Assembly (NCBI GenBank): GCA_018262455.1
Contig: JAGSPR010000230.1
Coordinates: forward strand, 1 to 10,468
DNA length: 10,468 bases
Direction of reading: 5' to 3'
Source of the DNA: Deltaproteobacteria bacterium
GTDB lineage: Bacteria > Myxococcota > Polyangia > Haliangiales > Haliangiaceae
This document shows, one piece after another, positions 1-6,785 of the stretch (positions are counted from its first letter, which is position 1; each line of letters begins with the position of its first letter). Below the pieces are notes generated by a model. That model had not been told where the DNA came from and did not search any database. It worked only from the letters and a program-made list of their open reading frames with translations. The position numbers and the translations under genes are program-made.

Positions 1-930
1 ATGATTCAGTCGGGGTACACGGATATCGAGCGGCGGCTCGTCGCCTGGGCCGAGCAGCGCCCTGATGTCCGCGCCGTCGTGTTCCAGGGCTCGCGCTCGC
101 GCAAGTCCAACCACCCGTCGTACAGCCAGCCCGACCGGTGGTCGGACATGGACGCCTACGTCCTCGTCGACGACACCCGACCGTTCCTCGAGTCGACCGA
201 TTGGCTGGCCCAGCTCGGCACCCCCTGGTTCTCGTTCGCCGGCCAGCTCCCCGAGAACTGCCCAGAGGTCACGCGCTACTGCCTCGTGTTCCCCGGGGCG
301 CTGCAGGTCGACGTGATCGTCGTGCCGGTCAGCTACGTGATGGCGGAGCTCGAGGAGCCGACGCCCGACTGCGTCTATATTGTCCAGCAAGGCGTGCGCG
401 TGGCCGTCGACAAGATGGGCTTGCGCGACAAGAAGCTGTGCCAGCTCAACGCCGCACCGACGCTGCCCCCGGTGTCGCGGCGGACGCCGACCGAGGCGGA
501 GTTCCACCGCACGGTCAACGAGTTCTGGTTCGAATGCGCCGGGGTGGCCAAGAAGCTCCGCCGCGGGGAGGTGTGGCGCGGCGTCGCGCTGATCAACACG
601 AGCCTCGCGGCCAAGAGCCTGCTCGCCTTGGTCGAATGGAACGCCGTGGCCACCCACGGCCCGACCTACAACGTCTGGTTCGACGGGCGCTACCTCGAGT
701 GGTGGGCCGATCCGGCCCGCGTCGAGCGCTTGCGCGGCGTGTTCGCGCCCTACGATCGCGAGGGCGCGTGGACCGCGCTGCTCGCGATCATGGACGTGTT
801 CGAGGAGCTGTCGATCGACACCGCGGCGCGGCTGCGGTTCAGCCCGCCCGCCGCGACCACGCGCGAGGTCCGCGCGTGGGTCGCGCGCACCCACCAGGAC
901 CGCACGGAGGCAGGCGATGGACGCGAGTAG
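1..930 (+). CDS. ANT(6)/AadK-like aminoglycoside 6-adenylyltransferase family protein
   Basis: The 309-residue product matches the streptomycin 6-adenylyltransferase family, whose members transfer AMP from ATP to a hydroxyl of an aminoglycoside; they are cytosolic nucleotidyltransferases. Seen directly: the GSRSR nucleotide-binding motif (residues 30-34), the SDMD metal-binding pair (D49 and D51), a third acidic residue in VDVIVV (D104), and the family's C-terminal signature NEFWFECAGVAKKL (about 174-187) followed by the RYLEWW segment near 230. Length is slightly above the usual 285-300. The ATG at base 1 puts the GSR motif at the family's normal distance from the N-terminus, so the start is probably right, although nothing upstream is visible. 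The stop overlaps the start of the ORF at 917, which suggests an operon. Family membership is secure. The substrate is not: chromosomal homologues in environmental bacteria may modify other small molecules and need not confer resistance. Confidence 0.9.
   Translation: MIQSGYTDIERRLVAWAEQRPDVRAVVFQGSRSRKSNHPSYSQPDRWSDMDAYVLVDDTRPFLESTDWLAQLGTPWFSFAGQLPENCPEVTRYCLVFPGALQVDVIVVPVSYVMAELEEPTPDCVYIVQQGVRVAVDKMGLRDKKLCQLNAAPTLPPVSRRTPTEAEFHRTVNEFWFECAGVAKKLRRGEVWRGVALINTSLAAKSLLALVEWNAVATHGPTYNVWFDGRYLEWWADPARVERLRGVFAPYDREGAWTALLAIMDVFEELSIDTAARLRFSPPAATTREVRAWVARTHQDRTEAGDGRE
906..910 (+). promoter_or_regulatory. Strong Shine-Dalgarno site for the ORF at 917
   Basis: GGAGG lies six bases before the ATG at 917, inside the last codons of the adenylyltransferase gene. 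It is the best-placed ribosome binding site seen in the window. It indicates that a translationally coupled gene once began here, which matters because the ORF it serves breaks down after a few dozen codons. Confidence 0.6.
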
Positions 931-1066
931 GAGCTCGGGACCGACGACGCGCAACCTGCTGTTCGTGGTCGGCGCGTATCCCGCCCCGGTGTGTGATCAC
1001 GGCCGAATTGCGCGCAACTGCTTGACGACGCGGTCTGGCTCGTCTCAGCTGGCTTGGAGCACATGA
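917..1066 (+). pseudogene. 5' remnant of a gene translationally coupled to the adenylyltransferase
   Basis: An ATG with a GGAGG site overlaps the preceding gene by 14 bases and opens a 49-codon frame ending at 1064-1066. Codons 1-25 are GC in the third position about 88% of the time, like neighbouring genes. After about base 991 this falls to roughly 70% and the peptide loses protein character. The N-terminus contains LLFVVGAYP (residues 14-22), which resembles the N-terminal strand and loop of the next gene (AVIGAYP). At the DNA level 965-983 matches 1093-1111 at 16 of 19 bases. I read it as the truncated start of an older gene, perhaps a relative of the CTP-synthase-like gene that now follows; a glycosyltransferase-type N-terminus is another possibility. 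A genuine 49-residue peptide cannot be ruled out. Confidence 0.45.
1022..1050 (+). promoter_or_regulatory. Candidate promoter of the CTP-synthase-like gene
   Basis: TTGACG (1022-1027) matches the -35 consensus at five of six bases. Seventeen bases later is a weak -10-like TCAGCT (1045-1050). Two short perfect palindromes lie just upstream, GTGATCAC (993-1000) and TTGCGCGCAA (1008-1017), and could be operator sites. The segment coincides with the loss of coding bias in the ORF at 917, as expected if a control region occupies it. The -10 match is poor, so this is tentative. Confidence 0.25.
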
Positions 1067-2622
1067 ACGTGAAGAGCCAGACGATTATTGCCGTGATTGG
1101 CGCTTATCCCGACGTCGGCAAAGGTACTTTCTCGGGGGCACTCGCGTACCTGCTGAAGAAGCAGGGTTTGAGGGCTGGTATCGCGAAGTTCGATGGCTAT
1201 TTCAACATCGATAGCGCGAACATCAACCCCTATCACGCTCGGGCGACGTTCCTGTACTCGGAAGAAGAATGTTTCGTCCTCAAGGACGGACATGTAACGG
1301 ATTGCGATCATGGATACTACGAGAGGTTTCTCGACGAGGAGCTGACGGCCGAGTCCTACATCACCAACGGGCAGGTCCTCGATTCGCTGTTACGGCGGAT
1401 CAAGTCCAACGACTTCGCGATCGGCGAAGTGCTCAAGTACAAGCACTTTCGCGACGAGCTGAAGCGCAAGCTCCGCAAGCTGACGGCCAAGGCAGATATG
1501 CTCGTCTTCGAGATCGGTGGGACGATCGGAGACGACGAGCTGGTCCAGTTGTTCAAGGTGCTGCGCGAGCTCAAGGCCCTCGACGAGGTGGACGTGAAGG
1601 TCGTCATGATGTCGCCCTACTTCTCCCTCGGCTCGGCGGACGGCGAGCTGTCAGCGAGGACGAAGGTCACGCGCAAGGGCTTCTTGGATCTCCAGGAGAT
1701 CGGCTTGCGACCCGACATCGTCGTGATGCGAAACGACCGGCCGATGTTCAAGAACGACGTTCATTACATCGCCTCGGATTGCAGCCTACCGCCGCGGCGA
1801 ATCATCTCCGATCCGCAGCTGTCGAACACCTACGAGCTGCCCGCGATCCTCGAGAAACAGCACCTCCTCGAGTCCCTGTTCCCCAACCGGAAGTTCAAGA
1901 AGATCAGATCTCGACTCGAGGACTACTGCTCCGCACTACGGGGCGCGAAACGTGTCGTGAAGATCGGCGTGCTCGGCAAGTGCGGCGCTGACTGGGTCAA
2001 CGGCCACCTGTCCTTGAAAGAGGCGTTGGGCCACGCGGGCGTCGCGCTCGGGAGACGCGTGGAGATCCTCTGGCTCGACGACTACATGAAGGACAAGACG
2101 CCGCTGCCGCTCGATGAGATCAGCGGGCTGGTCGTCGCCGACGGGACGAGCTTCCTCGACGAAAAGATCGAGCTTATCCGGAGCTGCCGACGCAAGAACA
2201 CACCGATCGTCGCGATCTCGTTCGGCGCGGACCTGCTGCTCAAGGAGTTCTGCGAGACCGATCTGCGCCTCAAGATCTCGCTCGACGAAGTCGAGCCTGC
2301 TGCCCCGTTCAACGTGGCCAAGACCGCGCTGTTCGTGGGATCGCACGCGACGAAGTTCGCCGAGAAATCATGGCTCCACAAGGCGCTGAAAGGCGCCACG
2401 CCGGAGCGCTATCGCCATCAGGCGTGGCCGTCCAAGAAGCTGGTCAAGCGCGTCGAGTCCCACGTGCATTTCATCGGTTGGACCGCGACCGGCGAGGCGG
2501 CCGCGTTCGAGATCTCCGAGACCTGCTTCGGCGTCAAGTTTGCGCCTCACTACAAGTCGAGGCCGGGGAAGCCCCATCCGGTGTTCGTCCACTTCATGGA
2601 GCGATGCACGAAGCGCGCGTGA
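1063..2622 (+). CDS. CTP synthase-like protein with a catalytically dead glutaminase domain
   Basis: 519 residues with the two-domain layout of CTP synthase (PyrG), which makes CTP from UTP, ATP and ammonia. The amidoligase half is conserved: P-loop DVGKG (17-21), KFDGYFNID (42-50), TDCDHGYYERF (79-89; D82 matches E. coli D72), EIGGTIGD (150-157; E150 matches E140), and RPDIVVMRNDRP (216-227). The UTP/CTP motif KTKPTQ is altered to RTKVTR (199-204). In the glutaminase half the nucleophile loop GICLGMQ reads AISFGAD (384-390; Cys to Ser386), the oxyanion loop PGGFG reads ADGTS, and HPE reads APH (494-496), so the whole Cys-His-Glu triad is gone while ERYRH and KSRP remain. Start: ATG 1063 was preferred to an in-frame TTG at 1054; GGAG lies only three bases upstream, so initiation looks weak. 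GC is lower than in neighbours (hand counts 55-63% against about 70%). It is probably not the housekeeping pyrG; use of free ammonia or another amine is inference. Confidence 0.85.
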   Translation: MNVKSQTIIAVIGAYPDVGKGTFSGALAYLLKKQGLRAGIAKFDGYFNIDSANINPYHARATFLYSEEECFVLKDGHVTDCDHGYYERFLDEELTAESYITNGQVLDSLLRRIKSNDFAIGEVLKYKHFRDELKRKLRKLTAKADMLVFEIGGTIGDDELVQLFKVLRELKALDEVDVKVVMMSPYFSLGSADGELSARTKVTRKGFLDLQEIGLRPDIVVMRNDRPMFKNDVHYIASDCSLPPRRIISDPQLSNTYELPAILEKQHLLESLFPNRKFKKIRSRLEDYCSALRGAKRVVKIGVLGKCGADWVNGHLSLKEALGHAGVALGRRVEILWLDDYMKDKTPLPLDEISGLVVADGTSFLDEKIELIRSCRRKNTPIVAISFGADLLLKEFCETDLRLKISLDEVEPAAPFNVAKTALFVGSHATKFAEKSWLHKALKGATPERYRHQAWPSKKLVKRVESHVHFIGWTATGEAAAFEISETCFGVKFAPHYKSRPGKPHPVFVHFMERCTKRA

Positions 2623-2637
2623 CGCGAGGGCAACGCC

Positions 2638-3426
2638 TCAGCGCGGCGGCGACATACCCTCCTCGGCCATGATCGCTTCGAACCCGGCGAGCCGCCAGCC
2701 AGGCAGCGTGGCGAGCAGCGACCGGCTGGTGAGATCGAGGTCGAGCGGCGTGATGGACACGAGCCCGCTACGAACCGCGGTCGTGTCCGCGCCCGGGGGC
2801 TCGGAATCGCTGGTCTTGGCGCTGCCGAGACAGTAGTAGTAGCGCCGGCCGCGCTGGCCGTTCACCACCTCGACCTCGTCGGAGTAGATCCGCTCGCCGA
2901 GCCGCGTCCACTGGTAACCCTCGATCGGGCGGTTGGGGACGTTGACGTTGAGCAACGTCTTCGTAGGCAGCCCTGCGGCGAGGATGGCGTGGGCGAGCGC
3001 GTGCGCGAAGTCCGAGGCAGGGCCGAGCCCGTCGGAGGGACCGCGCTCCAGCGAGATCGCAAACGCCGGCACGCCGTGGATCGCTGCCTCGACGGCGGCG
3101 GCAACGGTTCCCGAGAAGAAGAAGTCCGAGCCCAGGTTGTAGTCGTCGTTGATGCCGGATACGACGAGATCGGGCTTACGCCCAGCGACGTGATGTACGC
3201 CGAGGTACACGCAGTCAGCAGGCGTGCCGTCGACCGAGTACTGCCCGGGCGCGACCTCGGCGACGAGCAGCGGCCGGTCGAGCGTGATCGCGTGAGAGGA
3301 AGCGCTGCGATTTCGATCGGGCGCGACCACCACGACCTCGCCGAGGTCGGCGAGTCGACTGGCAAGGATCTGGATCCCGGCTGCGTGGATGCCATCGTCG
3401 TTGCAGAGAAGGATTAGGGGCTTCAC
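2638..3426 (-). CDS. surE: SurE-family 5'/3'-nucleotidase
   Basis: 262 residues. SurE is a divalent-metal-dependent phosphatase that removes phosphate from nucleoside 5'- and 3'-monophosphates and, in some species, from short polyphosphates; it is cytosolic. Seen: the N-terminal NDDG metal site (N9-D10-D11-G12), RNRSASSHAIT with the metal-binding Ser41, VDGTPADCV (65-73), SGIN (90-93, the fourth metal ligand Asn93) and FFFSGTVAAA (102-111). Asp-Tyr follows SGIN-D where small residues are usual, a mild departure from the family. The start is a GTG at 3426; an in-frame TAG a few codons upstream excludes a longer form. Its stop lies 15 bases from the end of the convergent CTP-synthase-like gene. 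The upstream 112-base gap is shared with the divergent decarboxylase. In many bacteria surE sits with pcm and nlpD or rpoS; none of these is here. Confidence 0.93.
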   Translation of the reverse strand: MKPLILLCNDDGIHAAGIQILASRLADLGEVVVVAPDRNRSASSHAITLDRPLLVAEVAPGQYSVDGTPADCVYLGVHHVAGRKPDLVVSGINDDYNLGSDFFFSGTVAAAVEAAIHGVPAFAISLERGPSDGLGPASDFAHALAHAILAAGLPTKTLLNVNVPNRPIEGYQWTRLGERIYSDEVEVVNGQRGRRYYYCLGSAKTSDSEPPGADTTAVRSGLVSITPLDLDLTSRSLLATLPGWRLAGFEAIMAEEGMSPPR

Positions 3427-3538
3427 GAGGTGCTCAGGCTAACCTGGCACAGCGACCACACGCCGATTCGGGTGACCCACGCAAAACGACCACGATATTT
3501 GTTTCGCGACTTTGCAGCCGAGACCCTCGCGTGGTCAA
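3427..3538. promoter_or_regulatory. Divergent intergenic region between surE and the decarboxylase
   Basis: These 112 bases must hold the promoters of both divergent genes. The only AT-rich island is at about 3482-3510 (GCAAAAC to ATATTTG), so transcription probably starts on either side of it. No good -35/-10 pair or operator palindrome was recognised, and no strong ribosome binding site precedes either start. Confidence 0.3.
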
Positions 3539-5032
3539 ATGGCAATGGCCGTGGTGTCGCCCAAGAACTCGTCGAGCGACGCCAGCGACCTGAGCGCACA
3601 CGCAGAGCGTTCGCTGCTCGACCAGACGTTCGATCCCGAAGCGTTTCGCGCGCTCGGCCACCGCTGGGTGGACGCGCTCGCCGAGTACCTCGCGAGCGCT
3701 CGCGACCGAAAGATCCCGGTGCTGCCGTGGCAAGCGCCTCGGGACATGCTGGCTGAATGGCCGGCGGAGTTTCCAGCACGCGACGGCGGTGACCCCGATA
3801 CGTTGCTCGCTCGCGTCATCGCGACGAGCAACCACCTCCATCATCCTCGCTACTTCGGTCACCAGTGCGCCACGACGCTTCCGCTCGCCGCGCTCTGCGA
3901 GTTACTCGGAGGCATCCTCAACAACGGCAGCATCTACGAGATGGGGCCGGGCGCGATGGCGATGGAGCGCGCGGTGAGCGGGTGGCTCACCCGCCAGCTC
4001 GGGTTCGGCGCCGGCGCGGAGGCGATCTTCACGTCCGGCGGCTCGCTCGGAAACCTCACCGGACTGCTCGCCGCGCAGGCCAGCCGTGCCGGCCACGTGT
4101 GGAAGGACGGGCAGCACGCAGGGCCACCACTCGCCGTCCTCGTCTCCTCGCACGCGCACTACTCGATCTCCCGCGCCGTGTGCATCCTCGGCTGGGGCGA
4201 GGGCGGCGCGGTCGACGTGCCCGTCGACACGGCGTTCCGGATGCGGCCGGACGAGCTCGAGCCGGCGCTCGCCAGAGCAAGGCAGGCCGGTCGGCGCGTG
4301 ATCGCGGTGGTCGCGACCGCGGGGTCGGTGCCGACCGGCGCATACGATCCACTCCCCGCGATCGCGGACTTCTGCGCGAAGCACGAGCTGTGGCTTCACG
4401 TCGACGGCGCGCACGGCGCGGCGGCAGCGCTGTCGCCGCATCATCGCCACTTGGTGGACGGCATCGAGCGCGCCGACTCGGTCGTGTGGGACGCACACAA
4501 GATGCTGCTCATGCCATCGCTGCTCACCGCGGTGGTGTTCCGCGACTCGGCGAGCTCGTATGACAGCTTCGCTCAGGATGCGCAGTACTTGCTCAATAGC
4601 CCGACGCCATGGGCGGATAGCTGCCAGCGCACTTTCGAATGCACCAAGGACACGATGGTGCTCAAGCTCTACGTCGCGCTCGCACACTTCGGACCCGCAC
4701 TGTTCTCCGAGTACGTCCACCGGATGTTCTCGCTCGCCGCGACGTTCGCCAAGCTGATCGCGGAGAGCCCGGACTTCGAGCTCGCGGTGCCGCCCGCGTG
4801 CAACATCGTCATGTTCCGGTACGTGCCACCCGGTGCGACCGACCTCGACGAGCTGCAAGCGTGGATTCGCGAGCGCTTGCGCAATGATGGCAGCTTCTAT
4901 CTCGTGCGCGCATCGCTCGACTCGCACCTCTACCTGCGCACGTGCATGATGAATCCGCTGTCGACCGAGAACGACTTGCGGGCGTTGATGGACGCCGTGC
5001 GGCGCGCGGTCGCGGATCGTCCCGGCCGCTGA
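3539..5032 (+). CDS. PLP-dependent group II amino acid decarboxylase
   Basis: 497 residues of the glutamate/aromatic-L-amino-acid/diaminobutyrate decarboxylase fold, which removes the alpha-carboxyl of an amino acid to give an amine. Seen: HPRYFGHQ (102-109), a substrate-pocket landmark; FTSGGSLGN (164-172), the cofactor phosphate loop; SSHAHYS (203-209) with His207, which stacks on PLP in this family; HVDGAHG (287-293) with Asp289, which binds the pyridine nitrogen; and WDAHKML (317-323) with Lys321, the Schiff-base lysine. The usual N-P-H-K is D-A-H-K here. Length fits the family. ATG 3539 is chosen; an in-frame TTG at 3512 would add nine residues with no family match, and ATG 3545 is also possible. 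The substrate cannot be read from sequence; the WDAHKML context is nearer the glutamate/cysteine-sulfinate/diaminobutyrate branch than the aromatic branch. It stands alone, divergent from surE. Confidence 0.93.
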   Translation: MAMAVVSPKNSSSDASDLSAHAERSLLDQTFDPEAFRALGHRWVDALAEYLASARDRKIPVLPWQAPRDMLAEWPAEFPARDGGDPDTLLARVIATSNHLHHPRYFGHQCATTLPLAALCELLGGILNNGSIYEMGPGAMAMERAVSGWLTRQLGFGAGAEAIFTSGGSLGNLTGLLAAQASRAGHVWKDGQHAGPPLAVLVSSHAHYSISRAVCILGWGEGGAVDVPVDTAFRMRPDELEPALARARQAGRRVIAVVATAGSVPTGAYDPLPAIADFCAKHELWLHVDGAHGAAAALSPHHRHLVDGIERADSVVWDAHKMLLMPSLLTAVVFRDSASSYDSFAQDAQYLLNSPTPWADSCQRTFECTKDTMVLKLYVALAHFGPALFSEYVHRMFSLAATFAKLIAESPDFELAVPPACNIVMFRYVPPGATDLDELQAWIRERLRNDGSFYLVRASLDSHLYLRTCMMNPLSTENDLRALMDAVRRAVADRPGR

Positions 5033-5047
5033 GCCGCGAGCAGCGTT

Positions 5048-5203
5048 GGGGGGGGGCGACCGCCGCACCCGCCATCACGAACACGTTCGTGTACCCGAAG
5101 CTGCGGGCGCGCCCGGGCTTGCGCGTCTCGTCGCCGTTGCAGTCGACCGCCTGCCGGCGATCGCGGCGGCAGCCAACGCGGTGGCGAACAGCACCTTGCG
5201 CAT
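5048..5203 (-). pseudogene. Frameshifted remnant of a small secreted protein
   Basis: From ATG 5203 (minus strand) 16-17 codons encode a typical signal peptide: MRKVLF followed by an Ala-rich core. The frame then becomes poor in codon usage, but shifting by one base at 5153 opens a frame beginning QAVDCNGDE and running through FGYTNVFVMAG in which 32 of 33 codons end in G or C. Joined, the peptide would carry a signal-peptidase-like AGQA site followed by a short Cys-containing mature part. The coding bias ends at a run of nine G (5048-5056, plus strand), beyond which no frame gives a clean stop before the decarboxylase 3' end on the opposite strand. I infer a single-base deletion plus loss of the 3' end, possibly helped by slippage in the G run. 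A sequencing error at 5153 is the alternative. Function unknown. Confidence 0.5.
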
Positions 5204-5269
5204 GCGTCGAGGATAGCCCGAACCTGGCGAGCTGGTTTGCCCGGGGCGCCGACGCGGTCCGGGCCGTGG

Positions 5270-5284
5270 CACAATCGTGCGGTG
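5270..5284 (+). promoter_or_regulatory. Possible -10 box placing transcription start at the GTG (leaderless)
   Basis: CACAAT (5270-5275) matches the TATAAT consensus at four of six bases and is separated by six bases from the GTG at 5282, the usual distance from a -10 box to the transcription start. No Shine-Dalgarno sequence precedes the GTG. The two facts together fit a leaderless mRNA. There is no convincing -35 hexamer. Confidence 0.2.
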
Positions 5285-6778
5285 AGCCCGCTGCGACCTG
5301 TCCTCGACGAGCTCGAGCGCGGCCACGAGCGTCGCGCGCTGGAGCTGGCGCTCGCGGTCTGGCGCGAGGGGCGCGATCCTGTGGTGGCCGACGTGGTCGA
5401 CGCGATCTCGGCGCGCGTCGCCCGTCCGTACCACGAGATGATGCGGCCGTGGATGAAGGGCTACGAGCGCTCACGGCGCTGGAGGCACGTCGAAGCCGCG
5501 CGCGATCCGCTCGACCTGCCGGCATTGCTCGTCGGCGCGCGGAGCGAGGGCGCCGACGTCGTGACCCGGCTGGAGCAATGGGAGGACGATCCGCGGATCG
5601 CCGCGTGGATCGTGAAGGATACGGACAAGCTGTGGGGCGCTGATGTCCCGGCAGCGCAGAGGCTGCTCGTGCGGCTCGCAGATCGCCGCGGCGTGCCCGC
5701 GCTCGCCGCCGCTGGGCCGCCATGGAGCGACATCGCACGCAAGATCAACGAGGCCAGCGACTCCACCCCGCTCGACGAGACCGCCGTCGCGATCAGCGCG
5801 CTGCTGGTGCGTCGCCGCGTAGCCGAGGACGAGCACGCGGCAGCGACGCTGCTGCGGATCGAGCGAGTGCTCGATGATCCCGCTGATCTCGCCGAGCGAT
5901 TGGTGCTCTCGGACTGGCTGCTCGACCACGGCGATCCGCGCGGTGAGCTGATCGCGCTGCAGCTCGGCCGGCCATCGCGCGCGAATGCCCTCCGCGTGCG
6001 CGAGTTGCTCCGCCGCCACGCGAGCGACTGGCTCGAAGGGCTCTCGGTCTGGGGCGGCGAGCACCGCTTCGTCGCCGGGTTCCTCGATAGCTGCACCTAC
6101 GACGTCCGCCGGAACCGCCACGCCTCGCCCGCCCGCGGCTGGGCAACCGTGCGTCACGTGCAGCTCCTCCGCGATGGAGAGCACGGCTGCACGTTCGTCC
6201 CGATCCTGCCCCACGCGCCGAGGCTGTACACGATCTGGAACGCCGCGCCCCCGACCGTGCGGGCGCTCGCGGCCGGTGCGCGCCCCGAGGTTCGCCGGCT
6301 GAGCTTCGCGCTCGACGCGTTCGCGCGGTCCGAGCGTCCGATCGTGGCGGCGCTCGAGGGGCTGCCACTCCTCAGACACCTCCAGCTGGGTCGGTGCACT
6401 CCGAGCTCGTGGATCGTCGGCGGCCCCGCCTGGCGGCGCGTCGAGGTTGTCTCGATCATCGCCGGCGCGGACCAGCTCGGGGGCTGGCTAGACCTGTTCG
6501 CGAAACCGGTGTCCGCGCGGATCCGATCGCTCCGGATGCGGGCCTCCGGGCGGACCCATGCATTCTTCGAGTGGACCTATCGGATCACGCGACCCGCGCA
6601 CCTCACGATCATCGGCGTCACCAAGCGCGGCTGGCCGAGCACCGAGAACGACCCGGCGACGGCGCTGGTCACCGCACTCCGTAGCGTGCGGTCCGGATCG
6701 CTGGATCGGGTGACCGTGCACGCGCAGAACGTCCCGCTCGACGCCGCTGCCGCCGAGCTCGCGCGGATCCGCCGGTGA
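5282..6778 (+). CDS. TIGR02996-type domain protein
   Basis: 498 residues. The recognisable part is RLVLSDWLLDHGDPRGELIALQ (about 206-227), the signature of the TIGR02996 'repeat-companion' domain common in myxobacteria and planctomycetes, often placed before leucine-rich-like repeats. After it, residues about 260-480 contain irregular segments of the type V-R-x-L-x-L and L-P-L-L-R-H-L-Q-L, compatible with degenerate repeats. The first 200 residues are helical and charged (for example VTRLEQWEDDP near 94) and were not recognised. No signal peptide or membrane segment is seen, so it is probably cytosolic. The GTG at 5282 was chosen because codon bias and protein character begin there; 15 more in-frame codons are available upstream to a TTG at 5237. 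A role in protein-protein interaction is likely from the family, but no precise function is known. Confidence 0.85.
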   Translation: MSPLRPVLDELERGHERRALELALAVWREGRDPVVADVVDAISARVARPYHEMMRPWMKGYERSRRWRHVEAARDPLDLPALLVGARSEGADVVTRLEQWEDDPRIAAWIVKDTDKLWGADVPAAQRLLVRLADRRGVPALAAAGPPWSDIARKINEASDSTPLDETAVAISALLVRRRVAEDEHAAATLLRIERVLDDPADLAERLVLSDWLLDHGDPRGELIALQLGRPSRANALRVRELLRRHASDWLEGLSVWGGEHRFVAGFLDSCTYDVRRNRHASPARGWATVRHVQLLRDGEHGCTFVPILPHAPRLYTIWNAAPPTVRALAAGARPEVRRLSFALDAFARSERPIVAALEGLPLLRHLQLGRCTPSSWIVGGPAWRRVEVVSIIAGADQLGGWLDLFAKPVSARIRSLRMRASGRTHAFFEWTYRITRPAHLTIIGVTKRGWPSTENDPATALVTALRSVRSGSLDRVTVHAQNVPLDAAAAELARIRR

Positions 6779-6785
6779 CCATCGA

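Noticed and set aside
1054..1062. TTG start at 1054 for the CTP-synthase-like gene
   Set aside because: It would add only three residues, and the adjacent GGAG would lie inside the coding part. ATG 1063 is the simpler choice, although its GGAG spacing is short.
2626..2639. GAGG/CCTC hairpin between the convergent CTP-synthase-like gene and surE
   Set aside because: Only four to five pairs with no T-run on either strand, overlapping the surE stop; too weak to call a bidirectional terminator.
3902..5068. 388-codon minus-strand open frame opposite the decarboxylase
   Set aside because: It is rich in Arg, Ala, His and Gly with no motif, and lies opposite a gene with a full set of PLP-binding residues. 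Long antisense frames are usual in GC-rich DNA.
5267..5280. Sigma-54-like TGGCAC-TGC element
   Set aside because: GG and GC are nine bases apart, whereas the sigma-54 promoter needs ten, and the element abuts the start codon.
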